NCBI RefSeq assembly: GCF_018691265.1
Contig: NW_024881321.1
Coordinates: forward strand, 24,959,698 to 25,023,697
DNA: 64,000 nt
Reading direction: 5' to 3'
From: Tyto alba
Lineage: Eukaryota; Chordata; Aves; Strigiformes; Tytonidae
Below the pieces are notes generated by a model, which was given only the letters and a program-made list of their open reading frames with translations, did not search any database and was not told where the DNA came from. Within the stretch, counting starts at the first letter, position 1. Every line of letters starts with the position of its first letter. This document shows, in pieces, positions 22,691-35,760 of this stretch. Made by a program: the position numbers and the translations under genes.

Positions 22691-24785
22691 TTGCCAGCAA
22701 CTGGGTGATAAAAGATCATTTCACGGTTATCCTATTTCTTTTGTTCTTTCTCCTGTTTTATCAGGTAACATCAGTCTTGGTCTGAATCACTCTAGCTTTC
22801 TTATCATCTCATCTTTTAGGAGATGTGCCCAGCTGCTGCTTAAGTACAAAATGGGTCTTATTGTAGCTGCTTCCCTGACCAGACCCTCTGTGCAGCAACA
22901 CGGGAGAGCAGCCAGCGTGATTTACACAGGCTTTGCTGCAAAGTCTATCGATCTTGATAGGAAACCTTCCACGAACTTCAGTAGTATTTGGCCAGGCCAA
23001 GCACCTCCCCACCTCTTAAGTGCTATGAGAAGGGAAGTACTATGCATACTGAGCTCATACATTCAAACATGAAAAAATAAGGGTGTTTTATTTCTTCTTT
23101 GATATTTATCATCTGAAAAATGATGAAACAGTCAGGATTGTAGTGCACAGACACATATGATGATGTAAAAGTATGAATTGCTTTAGAAAATATTAGGATG
23201 TTAATACAGTTTTCAGAATAGGTTAATAGATATCAAAAAGCTGGGATGAGGGAAAAGGCTTTTCAGAATGATCTTATTTTTTGGCATGTGGCAGTCCATG
23301 AAATGTTTATAAGCAGTTTAACATATAACTTGTTTAAATTATTCACTTAACAAGGTTGTAACAGCATTAGCGTTTCTTCCAAGTGTGATGGGAAAAAATG
23401 TGAAACGTTCATACTTGATTACTTATATAGAGACATATATTTGTATTAAATATTACAACTGTTTTCAGTTCAGATTGTACTACAATATTTCTACACATGA
23501 GAGATTTTCACCATGAGGAAAATATATTGCATTGTTTGACCTACTGTCAGATAGTAAAATAAAAGGAATATAAGCGAAAATACCTATTTTACACAAGAAT
23601 AAAAATAAAGATGGAAATATATTCAGATCTTTAAAAATATTAAAATTCTGTGTACAATATGGATTTGGAACAGTATACATTAAATTATATTTTCACTATT
23701 ATTATTACATTTTTATAATGAAGATCAGCGATTTCTTTCTAGAATCCAGGGTTTATACAAGACTGTAGGAAAAATTCGAAAATTTCAGTAATAGCAGTGA
23801 CTTCAAGATTCCCAGATATTTCCTCTGTAAGCCTTTATAACTTTACTTCCTTTGCTAACAATAGTTCCTCCTTTAGAATGGTATGTGGCCAAGCTAGCAA
23901 AACCTTTAACTCTTGCTCTTTCACTTTTACTGTTAATATCACTAGAGATTCAAGGAAGAGCTGAAGGAGCTTTATGACTTCTTCCAGCATCCTTGGGAAT
24001 TAAGCACCTGGGCATCTCTGAGGTCTGAATCTGCAATAACCTCTGATCAATATTGCTGTCACTTCCACGCGGAGGGATATAAATGCATTCTTCAGAAGTA
24101 CTTTCCACCATTACCTGGAGAGATATAACTTTAGGGAATGGCTGGTTTTCCTCTTATTCCAACCTGCCTGCTACAGTATTTGGCTGCATGTGCAATACCA
24201 TTTTAAGCCACTGGGAATTTAAATTAATAAAGAATGTGAAACAGAAGTGCACTGACAGACATTTTGATTCACACACCTACCAGAAGCCCAGGACGTCCTG
24301 GAATTCTTCCTCCCTCTTTCACATTTTTACCAATAGAATGTTCTGTGATGCAGTTGAGGCTTGTCCTGCTTATACTGTACAATATAACTCTACTAGCCTC
24401 TCCAGTCTGATGCACAAAACTTTACCTGATTTATCTGATGAATTAGCATAAGCAGAAATTAATAGAAGGGTCTATTTTATTTGCACTAACCATCCTCTGC
24501 CCTACAGGAAGCCTTAGTATATTCTCCTTATTTTATTTTAAAACATCACTCAGAAGGATGAAAAGTAAATAGAAAGAAAAAGATCACTTTTACTTTCCAA
24601 ATAAATGACAGGTTGTCATGAAACACATTTTCACATGCTCAACTTTTTATACGTGTGTGTGTGTTTTATGTGTCTCCATGTGTTGGGTTTTTTTAATGGC
24701 TGACATAGGGGTATTTCCAGCTGGAATTTCTCAGTGTGGTTTGTGAATTTTTCTCAATCTTCTTAATTGTTTTCACAGGTTTTAG
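22691..24785. other. Unique sequence with two long chance frames, no gene assigned
   Basis: Plus-strand open frames at 22626-23072 (148 codons) and 24083-24451 (122 codons) are the longest non-repeat frames here. Neither shows a domain, a compositional pattern or a homologue I recognise. The first starts inside the old CR1 tail. About 22820-23030 is somewhat richer in GC than its surroundings. Confidence 0.45.
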
Positions 24786-24788
24786 AAT

Positions 24789-24996
24789 ATAATAGAAATA
24801 GAAATAGAAATAGAATTAGAAATAGAAATAGAATAGAATAGAATAGAATAGAATAGAATAGAATAGAATAGAATAGAATAGAATAGAATAGAATAGAATA
24901 GAATAGAATAGAATAGAATAGAATAGAATAGAATAGAATAGAATAGAATAGAATAGAATAGAATAGAATAGAATAGAATAGAATAGAATAGAATAG
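24789..24996. repeat. (GAATA)n pentanucleotide array
   Basis: The irregular GAAATA/GAATTA units at 24789-24830 are followed by about 33 perfect GAATA units (24831-24996). The array runs without a gap into the 3' end of the minus-strand CR1 that begins at 24997. Its complement TATTC resembles the ATTCTATG tail unit of CR1, so it probably grew from that tail. The minus-strand frame with repeated Ile-Leu-Phe-Tyr-Ser is an artefact. Confidence 0.95.
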
Positions 24997-25474
24997 TTCC
25001 AGCTGGAAGGGACCTACAGCAATCATCTAGTCCAACTGCCTCACCACTTCAGGAATGACCAAAAGTTAAAGCATGTTATTAAGGGCATTGTCTATATTCC
25101 TCCTAAACACTGACAGGCTTGGGGCATCAACCACATCTCTAGGAAGCCTGTTCCAGTGTTTGACCACCCTCTCTGTATAGAAATGCTTCCAAATGTCCAA
25201 TCTAAACATCCCCTGGCACAGCTTTGAACCATTCCCATGCGTCCTGTCACTGGATCCTGGGGAGAAGAGATCAGCACCTCCCCCTCCACGTCCCCTCCTC
25301 AGGAAGCCATAGAGAGCAATGAAATCACCCCTCAGCCTCCTTTTCTCCAAACTGGACAAACCCCCGAGACCTGAGTCACTCATCACAGGACATGCCTTCC
25401 AGCCCTTTCACTATCTTTGTTCACCTCCTCTGGGTGAATTTAAGGACTTTCACATCCTTCTTAAATTGTGGAGC
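24997..25474 (-). mobile_element. CR1 LINE 3' portion, first piece of a split copy
   Basis: The antisense 3' end starts TTCCAGCTGGAAGGGACCTA and CATCTAGTCCAACTGCC and continues through CTAGGAAGCCTGTTCCAGTG, AAATGCTTCCAAATGTCC, AACCATTCCCATGCGTCCTG and CTCCTTTTCTCCAAACTGGA. These are CR1 3' UTR words in inverse order, so the element is on the minus strand with its tail at the GAATA array. It is cut at about 25474 by an LTR. More CR1 sequence resumes at about 26458. Confidence 0.93.
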
Positions 25475-26457
25475 TGTCATAGTTTAAGCCCAGAGGGCAA
25501 CTGAGCACCATGCAGCTGCTTGCTCACTCCTTCTCCCTTAGTGATAGGGAGGAGAAAATACAACAAAAGGCTCACAGGTCGAGACAAGGACAGGGAGGGA
25601 TGACTAACTGGTTATGGTCACCATCAAAAGACAGACTTGATTGGGGAAGAAGAAAGAGATCAACAGTTTAATTTTGAAGACTACCACCATTAATTTACCA
25701 ATCAAATCAGAGTAGGACAGTGAGAAATACAACCATATCTTAAAAACACCTTCTCCCTACCTCTCCCTTCTTCTGGGGCTCAGCTTTGCTCCCAACTTCT
25801 TTACCTCCTCCTCACCAGTGGCACAGGGGGGCAGAGGATAGGTGTGCGGTCAGTTCATCACCCGTTGTCTCTACCACTCCTTCCCCCTCAATGGGAGCAC
25901 TCTTCACACTCTTCCCCTGCTCCAGTGTGGGGTCCCTCTCACAGAGATGGTCCTCCACACACTGTGTCTGACATGAGTCCTTACCACAGGGCTACAGCTC
26001 TTCATGGACTGCTCCAGCATGTGTCCCTGATGTGGGCTGCAGTCCTCCGAGACACAAACTTTTCCAGCATGGGCTTCCCACAGTGTCTTGGCCTTCTTCA
26101 GCTGCAGCCACCAGCTCCAGTGTGTTCTCCGCAGGCTGCAGGTTGGTATCTGCTCCACTATGGACCTCCAAGTGCTGTAGGAGGACAGCCTGCCCTCTCA
26201 CCACAGGCTGCAGCCCAGTCTGCTCTGGCACACCTCCTCCCCTCCTCCTCCTTTCTTCCACTGACCTCAGTGTTTGCATAGATATTTCCTTCACGTCTCC
26301 CCCTCCCAGGTTCCCCTTCTTAAATATGTTATATCAGAGGCACAGCCACTGTCTCTAATTGTCTTGACCTTGGCCAGAGGTGGGTCTGACTTGGAGCTGG
26401 CGGAGTTTCAAGAAGCTTCTAACAGGAGCCACGCCTGCAGACCCCTACCCTGTTACT
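25475..26457 (-). mobile_element. Avian ERV solo LTR (long GC-rich family) inside CR1
   Basis: It begins TGTCATAGTTTAAGCCCAG and carries words known from a widespread avian endogenous-retrovirus LTR read in antisense: CAACAAAAGGCTCACAGGTC, TTTACCAATCAAATCAGAGT, a series of CTGCTCCAGC...GGGCTGCAG modules at about 25915-26220, CTTCTTAAATATGTTATATC (antisense TATA region) near 26320 and GAAGCTTCTAACAGGAGCC near 26413. The sense is minus. The same family occurs at 57044-58111 in sense and, truncated, at about 63120-63590. No proviral body is present. The right edge is decayed and I could not identify a target duplication. Open frames within it (for example plus 25844-26281) are not coding. Confidence 0.87.
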
Positions 26458-26598
26458 AGTGCTGCAATCTATCCAGATCCCTCTGCAATGCCTCTTGTCC
26501 CTGGGAGAGTCAGCAGCACCTCCTAGTTTGGTATCATCAGCAAACTTGATAATAATGTGTTCAAGTCCTGCATCCAGATCACTGATAATTTTGATCAT
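26458..26598 (-). mobile_element. CR1 LINE, second piece of the split copy
   Basis: ATCTATCCAGATCCCTCTGC, TTGGTATCATCAGCAAACTT and CCTGCATCCAGATCACTGAT are antisense CR1 words from further 5' in the element than the piece ending at 25474. The CR1 sequence normally found between the two pieces, by memory a few hundred bases, appears to be missing. The LTR insertion site and a deletion therefore coincide. Confidence 0.85.
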
Positions 26599-28106
26599 TG
26601 ATTTTTTTAAAATATATTTTTAGGATTTTTTTTAACTGCTGATTAATCTAGATAGATATCTTGGCAATCTTTTTATGTTATCTTCATCAATCCTTATGTT
26701 AACAGTGTGGGATTGTAAAAATGTTACTGGTAATAATAATGGAGAACAAAATTAAAACAATAAAGAAAACTTCCCTAAGCATCAACAAAAATACATTTAG
26801 AATTTTGACAGCAGCTTTTGTCCGTGCTTATCTATCTCAGCTATTCCATTCATTCTATGAGTTACTATAGTTTCACTCATCTTCATTTTGAGACTTTGTG
26901 CTACTGGAGGAAAGTCCATGAAAGTGCAATTGCACGAAGGTTATATTTGTTGGCATATGAAAGCATAATGTCCCCATTGCAAGGAACAAAGAATAGAATG
27001 TTCTTTCTTGTAAGTATATGGATAAATACAGAAATATATAACATAACTTAAAATTGGGGCATGATATGATCAAGAAACTCCTCTGAACTATAATTCCTGT
27101 TCCTCCTGTCTTAAAACATTAACTAAGTAAAATATTTCCTGATACTCATCTGATATTTTTCCATATTTAACTAGAAGCACATACAGATTTCTATTACTCT
27201 TCTGTTTCATTTCAAATAAAGAGAAAACTATGGATTTGTTTGAAAGATATTTTTAAAAAGGCTTTTTGCGAAGTATTCACTCTTAAAGATTTTCTCAGTA
27301 GAATGACAAAGACTACTCTTGAGTACAATAAAAAGAAAATATCTAGTCTTACTAGATCATTAGATCCTGGATTCTTAGGGACATGCTGGTCTGCTTAAAA
27401 TATGCTATTTTTTAATAAAGATGGTATTTCTTAAAGGTGTTCTAGGCAGCTGTTCACTTAATATGAGGTTTATTTATTTTTTATTTAAATAAAAAGCTAG
27501 AAGAAAAGTATTAAATTTAATTATAATAAGTGACTAAAGCCAGCCTACATTAGAAATTACCTATAAATGAATTTATCAGAAATATTAAAAATGCTTGGTT
27601 TCCTTTATTACTGAAAATAGTTAATTTTATGAATTTTATTGTTGACATAATTACTAAGAGATCATAAGCTTTGGGTGGGATACTGTAGTTTATGCTTAAT
27701 TCCTCTATTAGCTGAACACATTATCACATGAAAGGATGAGCACAATAAAGCTCCATTGCTGATATTTTCTGTTGTTGTTATTTCTTGAAGATGCATTTTG
27801 ACTGCTACAAATTTAATGGACCAGTGTATGAAGTAAAATTAAAAAGTTTTATTTCACAGATATAGTATATTGACAAATTTCAGTATAAATTAGTTGGCTG
27901 AAATTCTGCTCTTCAGATCATACTGATGAACAATTTTACCATGAACACCATGTAAAGAAAAAAATCACTTCTTTAGAAAACTCAGTTACCATCTCATAGC
28001 TCAGTAAGTGGAACCACTAATTTACAGGGGGAAATAACTTGTGTGGTTTTATACTTTGTTTTCCTTATCTCTCTCTCTCTCTTTTTCTCCCTGATTTTAT
28101 GAAGGG

Positions 28107-28137
<31 letters not shown>

Positions 28138-31100
28138 TAGCTCAGATATTATTAGGGGAAAACCATTATAAGTTAGTTGCACGGTTTTTTAATGATGGAA
28201 GGTTACCTCATTAGCCTGAAAGAATTATCTCTTAGTTTATCATTCAGGACACTATGGGTGAAGGCATGCACATAAGGGTGATTGTGTATCTTCAAGTATG
28301 TATTTTGTATGATCTCTTCAGCGAATCATCAGTTTCAACAAATAAAAATAATTGTTCACGATCAGTTGGACAAGACTTTTAAATGATATTTTTAAAAATT
28401 ACAGAAAATTTTTATACATATTTGCACATTTGAAATGTTGCATTTCTATATTAAATTAACAGTGTATGGATTATCAGATAAAACAGATTAAAATTGAAAC
28501 TTGGAGTATCTTTTTTAAAAAAATTAAATCTTTCTTTCATGGTAGCATAGAGACATCTGTAAGAACACAGTAAAGACATTTCAGACTTTAACAAATAAGG
28601 GTCATATATTCAAGATCAAACCTGGGTCTTCTATTTCCCAAATGGAGGGACATTTTCAATTCAGTACCATCAACAATTACAAATCTGGTGTTAGTACCCA
28701 TGAGGGAAAAGCTAACATTTCAATATGCTCAGTGTAATTAGACAAAATTGCCTTTTACTGCAATTCATAGGGATAAATTGTTCCCTCAAATATAGACAAT
28801 AGTTTGCCAGACTGCTTGGTATAACTATCATTGTTAATTTGTTGATACTAAGAGACATATGGACTGTACTGCTGAGAGAAGTCAGATGAACTTGTAGAAG
28901 GGGTATGGGGCATATTTATGGATTTCAAAAGGGCAATATAAGATATTGTAAGTAAATTCTGCAACAAAAATTTTATTCAATTATACCTTTATCCCTTGTT
29001 CTCCTGAAATGCATATTTTATCATTACTTAGTAGTTACTTATGTAGAAAATTATAAACTATAAAAGAACTTGGAGACTATACACCAAAAGTCTGATTCAT
29101 TAGAAAACAGACAATAATCCTTTTTCAGATGATTTGTGTGTTTGAGTCAGACTGCAGACACTGCATGTAATTCCAAAAATGATGTGCTACTGATATGAGC
29201 AAGTGTGCTTTGTTTTCCACCAAGCAAGGATTTATAGTCTCCAATAAAACATGAATACCTGAGGAAAACACAATTTATTCCTATTTGCTTACAAAAATAT
29301 TGGTCACTTTATTTATTCAAGTGGTTCAAAACCAGTACATCTTCAGGCTTCAGGTGGAATGTTTTATATAACTGAGCTGGACAAGATTCTTTCTCTTCTC
29401 CAAGATTTATGTTAGAAGTGAATGTTAACATTTTGCCCCTCCTGTCTCAGTGGTGTCACCAAAGGGCTGTAAATCCATAGTGAAACAGTACTACAATAAA
29501 AAGAACTCTCTAGTAACTTAAGGCCTAATTCAAATTCCCCTTGAAATAAGTTGAAACTCAGTCCTACAATATCAGCTGGGAAATAGGTTTCTAAAGAAGA
29601 CTAGAATCAATTGGATTAAAAGTTTATAGTGGTTATTCCTAAGGGATTTTTTCTAAAAATCCCCAAAACCCCGACATGATAGACAGAATTTTCAATGTTT
29701 TAAAGATGATGTTTCAGCACACTAAGATTTATGTTTACTGTGTTAGGAAAAATAAATATGACACGTTTCAACTCAAAGAAACCCAGAGTTCTGATCAAGA
29801 GATTTCATGGGTAACCTAAAGACCAAGAATATGTAATTTGTATATAAACAGGAAAATATCTTACAATTAAAGTTAAATATATACTTTTTCTTTAAAAATT
29901 TTGGACAAAGTGTCAAATAATAGCCTAACTATTGTATCCTTTTTTCTTAACCTGTGGTATTCATTTAGTATCCACACTACACTTCAGGGATAGTATATAC
30001 TGGATGTTTCTTATGTTTGTATCTTTATTTTTTTTTTTATGTGTATTGAAAATAATACCAGAAAAAAAAACCCAACAAAACAAATAAACAAACAAACAAG
30101 ACCCATGTCACCAAGAAAATAAATGTATATTATGATAAAAAAAAGAGTAAGGATTATGAATTAAGTGGAAATATGCTACAGTATACTACTTAAAAAAGAG
30201 ATTTTACAGTTATCTAAATAGTGCAATTGAAAACTTTAATTACAACTTTCCCTCAATAAGCAAAGGATGTTAAAAAAGAATTACTGGAAAATGCTATAAA
30301 TGAATCCTAAAAAAACCTTAGCTCAATTTTTTCTAAAATACAGTATCTACTACAGGTAACCTTTATTTGAAAAATGTGAGAGAAGTTCTAAAAATCCTTT
30401 AAAGTTGTATAGTCAAATTATACTAATATAAAATCTTAAAGAACCATTTTTGAGTAACAGCTGAAGAACAGGCATGAGACATATTCAAAAAGAAAAGCTC
30501 AACCATTAGTTTAATCAAAGCTCATTTTAATTAGATTTTTTAAAAAAGAGTTGAACATTTTATTTGCCAAAACTGAAGCTATTTTCCTTAGTCTATAGTT
30601 CTTTATATTTTTCTATACTTCCTGTTAAAGTTTGACATTGAACAGTGAAAAAGAAAACTTACCAAAAATTACTCTGGTAAAAATATATGACTGCTTTATA
30701 ATTGCAAAAATTTAGTAAGTGACTTAATTTTTAAGAAATATAAAATTTATGACCATTGAACATCCTATATAATTTAACTATGAATAGGAAAAAAGTATTC
30801 TTGAATATGACATATGATATTCTATGAAGCATACGTACCACTTCATTTATCTTAAGAAACTTGAATTTGATGTAACATACTAACTCAACATGCATTGCAG
30901 TTGTAATTTTTTAATATTCCCTAATAATTCCTTCTTCTTCTCTGTGGCTATCTTCTCCTGTCAAAAAGGATCAAGGTTTGGGTTTTACAAAGGTTACTTT
31001 GTGGTGTATACCAGAAAGTTCTGACAATAACCATATACTTTCTGCTTCACTAGGATGTTCTGAATACTTATAAACCTGAATTCTTATTTTAATTTTGATG

Positions 31101-34030
31101 TCCCTTTCCACTTCTTTTTTTACTCTTCTTTTATGTGTTGACTAATGGCAGCCCTTATCAGAGGGAGATATATCAAAATCTTTCCTGTTTCCTTCTCCCT
31201 GAAGGTACACTTTTCCTTATAGAATGAAGTGGCTGGGCTTGTGAATATAAAAATAAGTGGTCATTAGTTTTTATGAGTGGTGACAAGAGAATAAACAAGA
31301 CTAAGCCAGGAAGCACTCTCCATTCCCACTATACTTATATTCAAATTCAAGCAAGAAACAAGGTATGTCATAAAAAAGTACGATGCATTCATTATTCTTA
31401 CTTTGTAAGTATGGATCTAAAGGAGTCATGGGATCTAAAGGAATATCTATGCTAGTGATACACATATTTTTAGGGGATATTAAATCACTCTGGGACTTGA
31501 AGTCTAAGTCAAACTTGTAGAAAAAGATCTCGGCCTGAACTTCTTCCACTCTTGCTAACACTTTTCTATGTAATTCCTGGGCGTGGTTCAGGAGTCAGTG
31601 TGAGCCAGGGACCTTTATCAAAATGTAATATTGATGCATCTACTGTTGCTATGTATATCAGCATGTTTAGCAGTATGGATACCGAGCATTATGTGACTCC
31701 TGTCAGAGAACAAGCTCAAGGTACTTTTAATATAATGGACCAGGAATAACTTAGGCAGCCCTCCTCCTCCTTACTCTTCTTCAGGCAGAATCTTAACAGT
31801 TGCTTCACTTTAAAATGATGCTGTGGCACAGATGAATTAGATGTAATATTTGCAGTCATCATGCACAGCAAAAAGTGATCTTTAACTCCACTATTTCTAA
31901 TATAATTGATAATGTAATTTTCTTCCACAGCACATGAGATGTTTATTAAGAATTATGTAGCAATTCGTATTCTTTTCCACTGAGATAAGTCAAATATAAT
32001 GGGATTTATCTCATCTACCTTTAAATTTTTTATGATGCTGACGTCTACCTTTGAGCTTGCCTTATGGAGATTTTATCCCATGAACAAAAATGGGTACTTC
32101 TTGTACATAATTCATCTCATCATAATATAGATATCTAAAATGGTTAGAACTTTGTTTTGGAAATGCTATGTATCTCCTTCAATTATATAGACAATCTAGT
32201 TGATTACTCAAGATGCAGATATCTACGTAGCTGAAACTGGGAATGCCTTAGAAATAACTTCATGTTATATAAAAATATTCTGCCAGAATCCTAACCCTAG
32301 ATCTTTTATTTGAGTGTTTGCATTTCATAAATACAATTTTAATTTTGGTTTCTCAAAAATAAATATAAAGCTCCAGCATGTTATATGTAGCAGAGATATC
32401 TTAGCACTAAGTGTAGCAATTTTTCAACCATGTGATCAAATAATAAGAATTTCTGTTGATCCAGAAGGCTTCATTTAGAATTGCAGCAAAAAACAATGAA
32501 AAATAAAGGTAACATTTATAATCAGTGTGGCTATGATATCAAGGATGCTTCTATTAACTGACATTTGAATACACTTAATGAAACATTTCTTCTCAGTATT
32601 TTTCTTTATTATGCCATACATGCATAAGAAATCAAATATGCACAAATTTATTTCTTTGTGGATATAAAAATATTTACAGCTGAGACATTTTTATCTTTTA
32701 AACTATTGGTTTTTTTCAGATAAGATAGGAACATGTTAATGTTTTCACTAATAAGATCTTTTACTTTCCTTGTTAGATTAACATTGGAGATTTCATATTA
32801 TCCGTCATTAATATTTCTTTCTAGAATTTACAGATGCGCCAATTTAAAAAGGTTCTTGTCTTTTTAATTGATCTAAGGGTTCTTTCAATCTATTAATTTT
32901 CTGAGTGTCTTTTTATACTTGGATGACATAAATTTGTAAAGACTGTCTGGAAAGATAGCAGATATATACCCATGTACACATGTAAATTACTGTTATGTCT
33001 GCCAGGAAAAAAAAAAAAAAAGTCCATTAATGTTTACCCATATTCTTAAATCATCTTGTACTGATTTTCCTTTCTGATAGTTCTCATAAGAATCCTCTTG
33101 TGTTAAATAGGGTTGAAACTGCATAGAGGTAGAAAGCTGGTATTTTAAATATTAGGCCTTCTCTATCCATGTCGCTGTGACAAATCTTTATAGGAACATT
33201 ATAGATACAGAACTAGTGATTAGCTCCATTGCTATGCACTCCTCTATCTCCGCACCAGAGAATGATCATCAAATTCACATTATCTAGGAACTTGGGAGTT
33301 AGCAGTAGCTGACCATGCCAGCTGGAAGAGGCTTAAAACATGTGTTATGCTATTAAGTAGTATTTCAATGTACCAATAATGGATCACAAAAAACTGTTAC
33401 AGACCTTGTTACTCAGAAGTATAGATGTATTGTGCACATTATGCAGCCATGGTAATGCAGTTTGGTAAAAGAAAAATGATGAATTGGTATTCAGTTTAGC
33501 ATAATGAATTATAAAGAGATGAAAGAGGATTAAATCAATTTACACAACAAAAATAAATACAGAAAAATTAAAATAGGGCCATGAGTGTTAGCAAGATTAT
33601 ACTTTTAGAATTTAGGGGTTTTTTTGGTGTCATTTTGTAGCTACAATGTATTTTCCCTTCTGCACTAATGTAGGCCCCACAATTATCACTGTTGCAGTGT
33701 GGCTGTAATTAAGACAGTTTACTTAAGGGCACTCCAATGTGTAATGGGAAGTCAGAAAAAAAATCATCATCAACAACAATAAAATCCTCCAGTTTAACGT
33801 AGGAAACAGAAGGAGGTTCAGGACTGAAAAAATCTTGAATGTAGAAATTTTGAGATCTTTCATCCCTCAATTATATTAGAAGTATGTTGGTTTTTTTTTT
33901 TTTTTTTTCTGTTAGCATTCTGTTTTTTTAAGACTATGGAAAACTAAATTTCTTAATATTAAAAAAAATTTACCCTCTGGGGTTAGCGTCCAACCCTGTT
34001 ACACTGGTAGAAATACCAATGGTCATTGCA
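26599..34030. other. Long AT-rich unique stretch, no gene seen
   Basis: About 7.4 kb without a recognisable gene or clear LINE or LTR. It contains a CT-rich patch and an A28 run at 28072-28134, an A/C-rich patch at 30061-30100, and an 18-bp near-tandem duplication (GGATCTAAAGGA twice) near 31411-31443. Short open frames such as 31301-31561 (minus) have no domain. Confidence 0.5.
28072..28134. repeat. CT-rich patch and poly-A run
   Basis: TCTCTCTCTCTC from about 28071, then CT-rich sequence and an A28 homopolymer at 28107-28134. Confidence 0.85.
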
Positions 34031-35760
34031 GTGTAGTAAAACTATATAGCTTTATGCAGAAGCACAATTAAGAAGTCCACAAATAATTTGAGGAACAGAT
34101 ATCGAAAAGGGTGAAATCCAGTACTGAAGTTTTCATTAAACACAACAGGGAAAAAAGCTTCTAGAGAATCTGCAAAGTCAAAATACATAATAGAGTGCTT
34201 AGGGAACACAAGGCCATTGCAGAGAAGTTAAAAGAAGATTCTTCACATTACTTCTATACTGTGAAAGAAACTTTATTCCTCATGCCCTAACCCTTGAGTC
34301 CTGTGGAGGACTCATCAGATAAAGTCATTGTAGAAGTTGTTGTGGAACAAACATAAAATGAACCATACTAAATGTGGGAATCTACCAGTGTTCATCAAAG
34401 ACCTCTAACACAAGTTAAGAATGCATTACCCTGAATATTGGCATCTCTTAAAACTTCCTGAATATCTGAAGTTGGAAGGTGGCAAACACTATGTCAATTG
34501 TTTAAAATTTTTCTAAGGCAAACTCTGAAAAACTACTAGTAAATGAGGAGAAAACAATATGAAGAACTGTATTAGTTAATAGCTTCATTAATGTGATTTA
34601 AGTGGAATGAGTGGATTGGTTTACTGTTAGGAAGCTTTGCCTTGTAAATTTATTGCCATAATCTGAAATGGTCTACAAACATCTGGATAAAGATGATTCA
34701 GTTGGTCTTGCTGGATTTCCACAAGGCTCTTGACACATGCCTTCATTCAGGACTTCTAAAGAAATTAAACAACCATAGAATAAGAAGGAATGACCTTGAA
34801 TGGATAACTAGGTGGCTAATAGTCAGGACACTAGGTAAAAATAAATGGTCACCAGAATTCACTACAGTTCACTAAGGGTCTGTGCTGGGATTTGTGCTGT
34901 TCAACATATTCATAAATGAGCTAGATGTGAGCTGTAAGTTAAGAAAAATTGCAAAGAGTATGGAGTTTTTCTAGATAGTGAGGACATACAGCCGGATCAT
35001 GCAGAACTAAAGAAAGACTGTCAAAAAGAGAGTTCATCACATCAAGAAACTGTGGAGCAACATGGAAAATTAATATCAGTGTAGACAAATATAAAGTGGT
35101 TGGGAAAAAAAGCAAATTTATAATGTGTATCCTGCACTGGCTCTTACCTCAGAGGTAACAGCTCGTAGTAAAAAACCCTGGCATCAGTTCAGTAGTGCTC
35201 AAAAAAATCAAAACAAATGTTGGAAATTATTAGAAAATAAATAAAAAAATAAAACTCCTGTTTCAAACACAAGTTGAATATGGCCATTAGGGAAGATGAC
35301 CAAAGTTCGAAAACAATTTTCATTTGAGGTAAGAGTGGTAAATTTTCCTGCTTGGAAAGAGATAAGTGAGCAGTATAGGAAAGAACTCTACAATTCTAGG
35401 TCTGATAAAAAGACAGTACAGATGGGTCAACAGTTCATTCTAATACAAGAAATAAGAAACATCAAATGAGACTATTACATCTAAGTGAAGTAGTAAAAGA
35501 TGATTCTTTAGAGAAAAATCAGTAAATACAGAATGTAGTGCCAAAGACTCACTGCAAAGATACTTAAAGTTTCTATCCATTCAAGGTTTAACAAGAAATG
35601 GAATCTAGATGGGATAACTTGGTACATAAGTAATTCCATTGAGGGCAACTGAGCGGAAAATAACTCAGGTCTAGGAGAGGAATTAAGGAAATCATTGTAT
35701 TTTTATGTCATGTTATTGGGTTCTTTGTGTGGCTTCTCTCACAACAGGATACCACACATC
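34031..35760 (+). mobile_element. Old CR1 relative, ORF2 3' half and 3' UTR
   Basis: At 34693-34875 one frame reads LVLLDFHKALDTCLHSGLL and then RNDLEWITRWL. This corresponds to the reverse-transcriptase segment YLDFSKAFDTVSHSILL ... WVKNWL of CR1 ORF2 and keeps the catalytic aspartate. An in-frame stop at 34873-34875 precedes GSVLGFVLFNIFINELD in the same frame, so the stop sits where Gln of the usual PQGSVLGP is expected. Further 3', the FADD active-site region is unrecognisable. Upstream, words such as AAGGCCATTGCAGAGAAGTT (about 34210) fit the preceding ORF2 region. Downstream to about 35760 the sequence is a decayed 3' UTR. Many stops and frameshifts show it is a fossil, probably an older subfamily than the copies at 19, 40 and 45 kb. 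Confidence 0.78.
34693..34970 (+). pseudogene. CR1 ORF2 reverse-transcriptase remnant
   Basis: This is the readable core of the old CR1: LLDFHKALDT (motif A region), then an in-frame stop, then GSVLGFVLFNIFINELD (motif B region). The protein would have copied LINE RNA at the target site. Nothing functional can be made from this copy. Confidence 0.75.

Noticed and set aside
22626..23072. 148-codon plus-strand frame, the longest in the window
   Set aside because: It starts in a decayed CR1 tail, has no recognisable domain, and nothing upstream supports a promoter or splice structure. RNA data or a protein search would settle it.
24083..24451. 122-codon plus-strand frame outside known repeats
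   Set aside because: No domain, signal peptide or compositional pattern. One frame of this length is not remarkable in 64 kb.
24763..25026. Frame with repeated Ile-Leu-Phe-Tyr-Ser
   Set aside because: Translation of the GAATA array and the CR1 tail.
25844..26358. Several Ser/Pro/His-rich frames up to 145 codons on both strands
   Set aside because: They lie wholly inside a GC-rich solo LTR, where stop codons are rare. LTRs of this family are non-coding.
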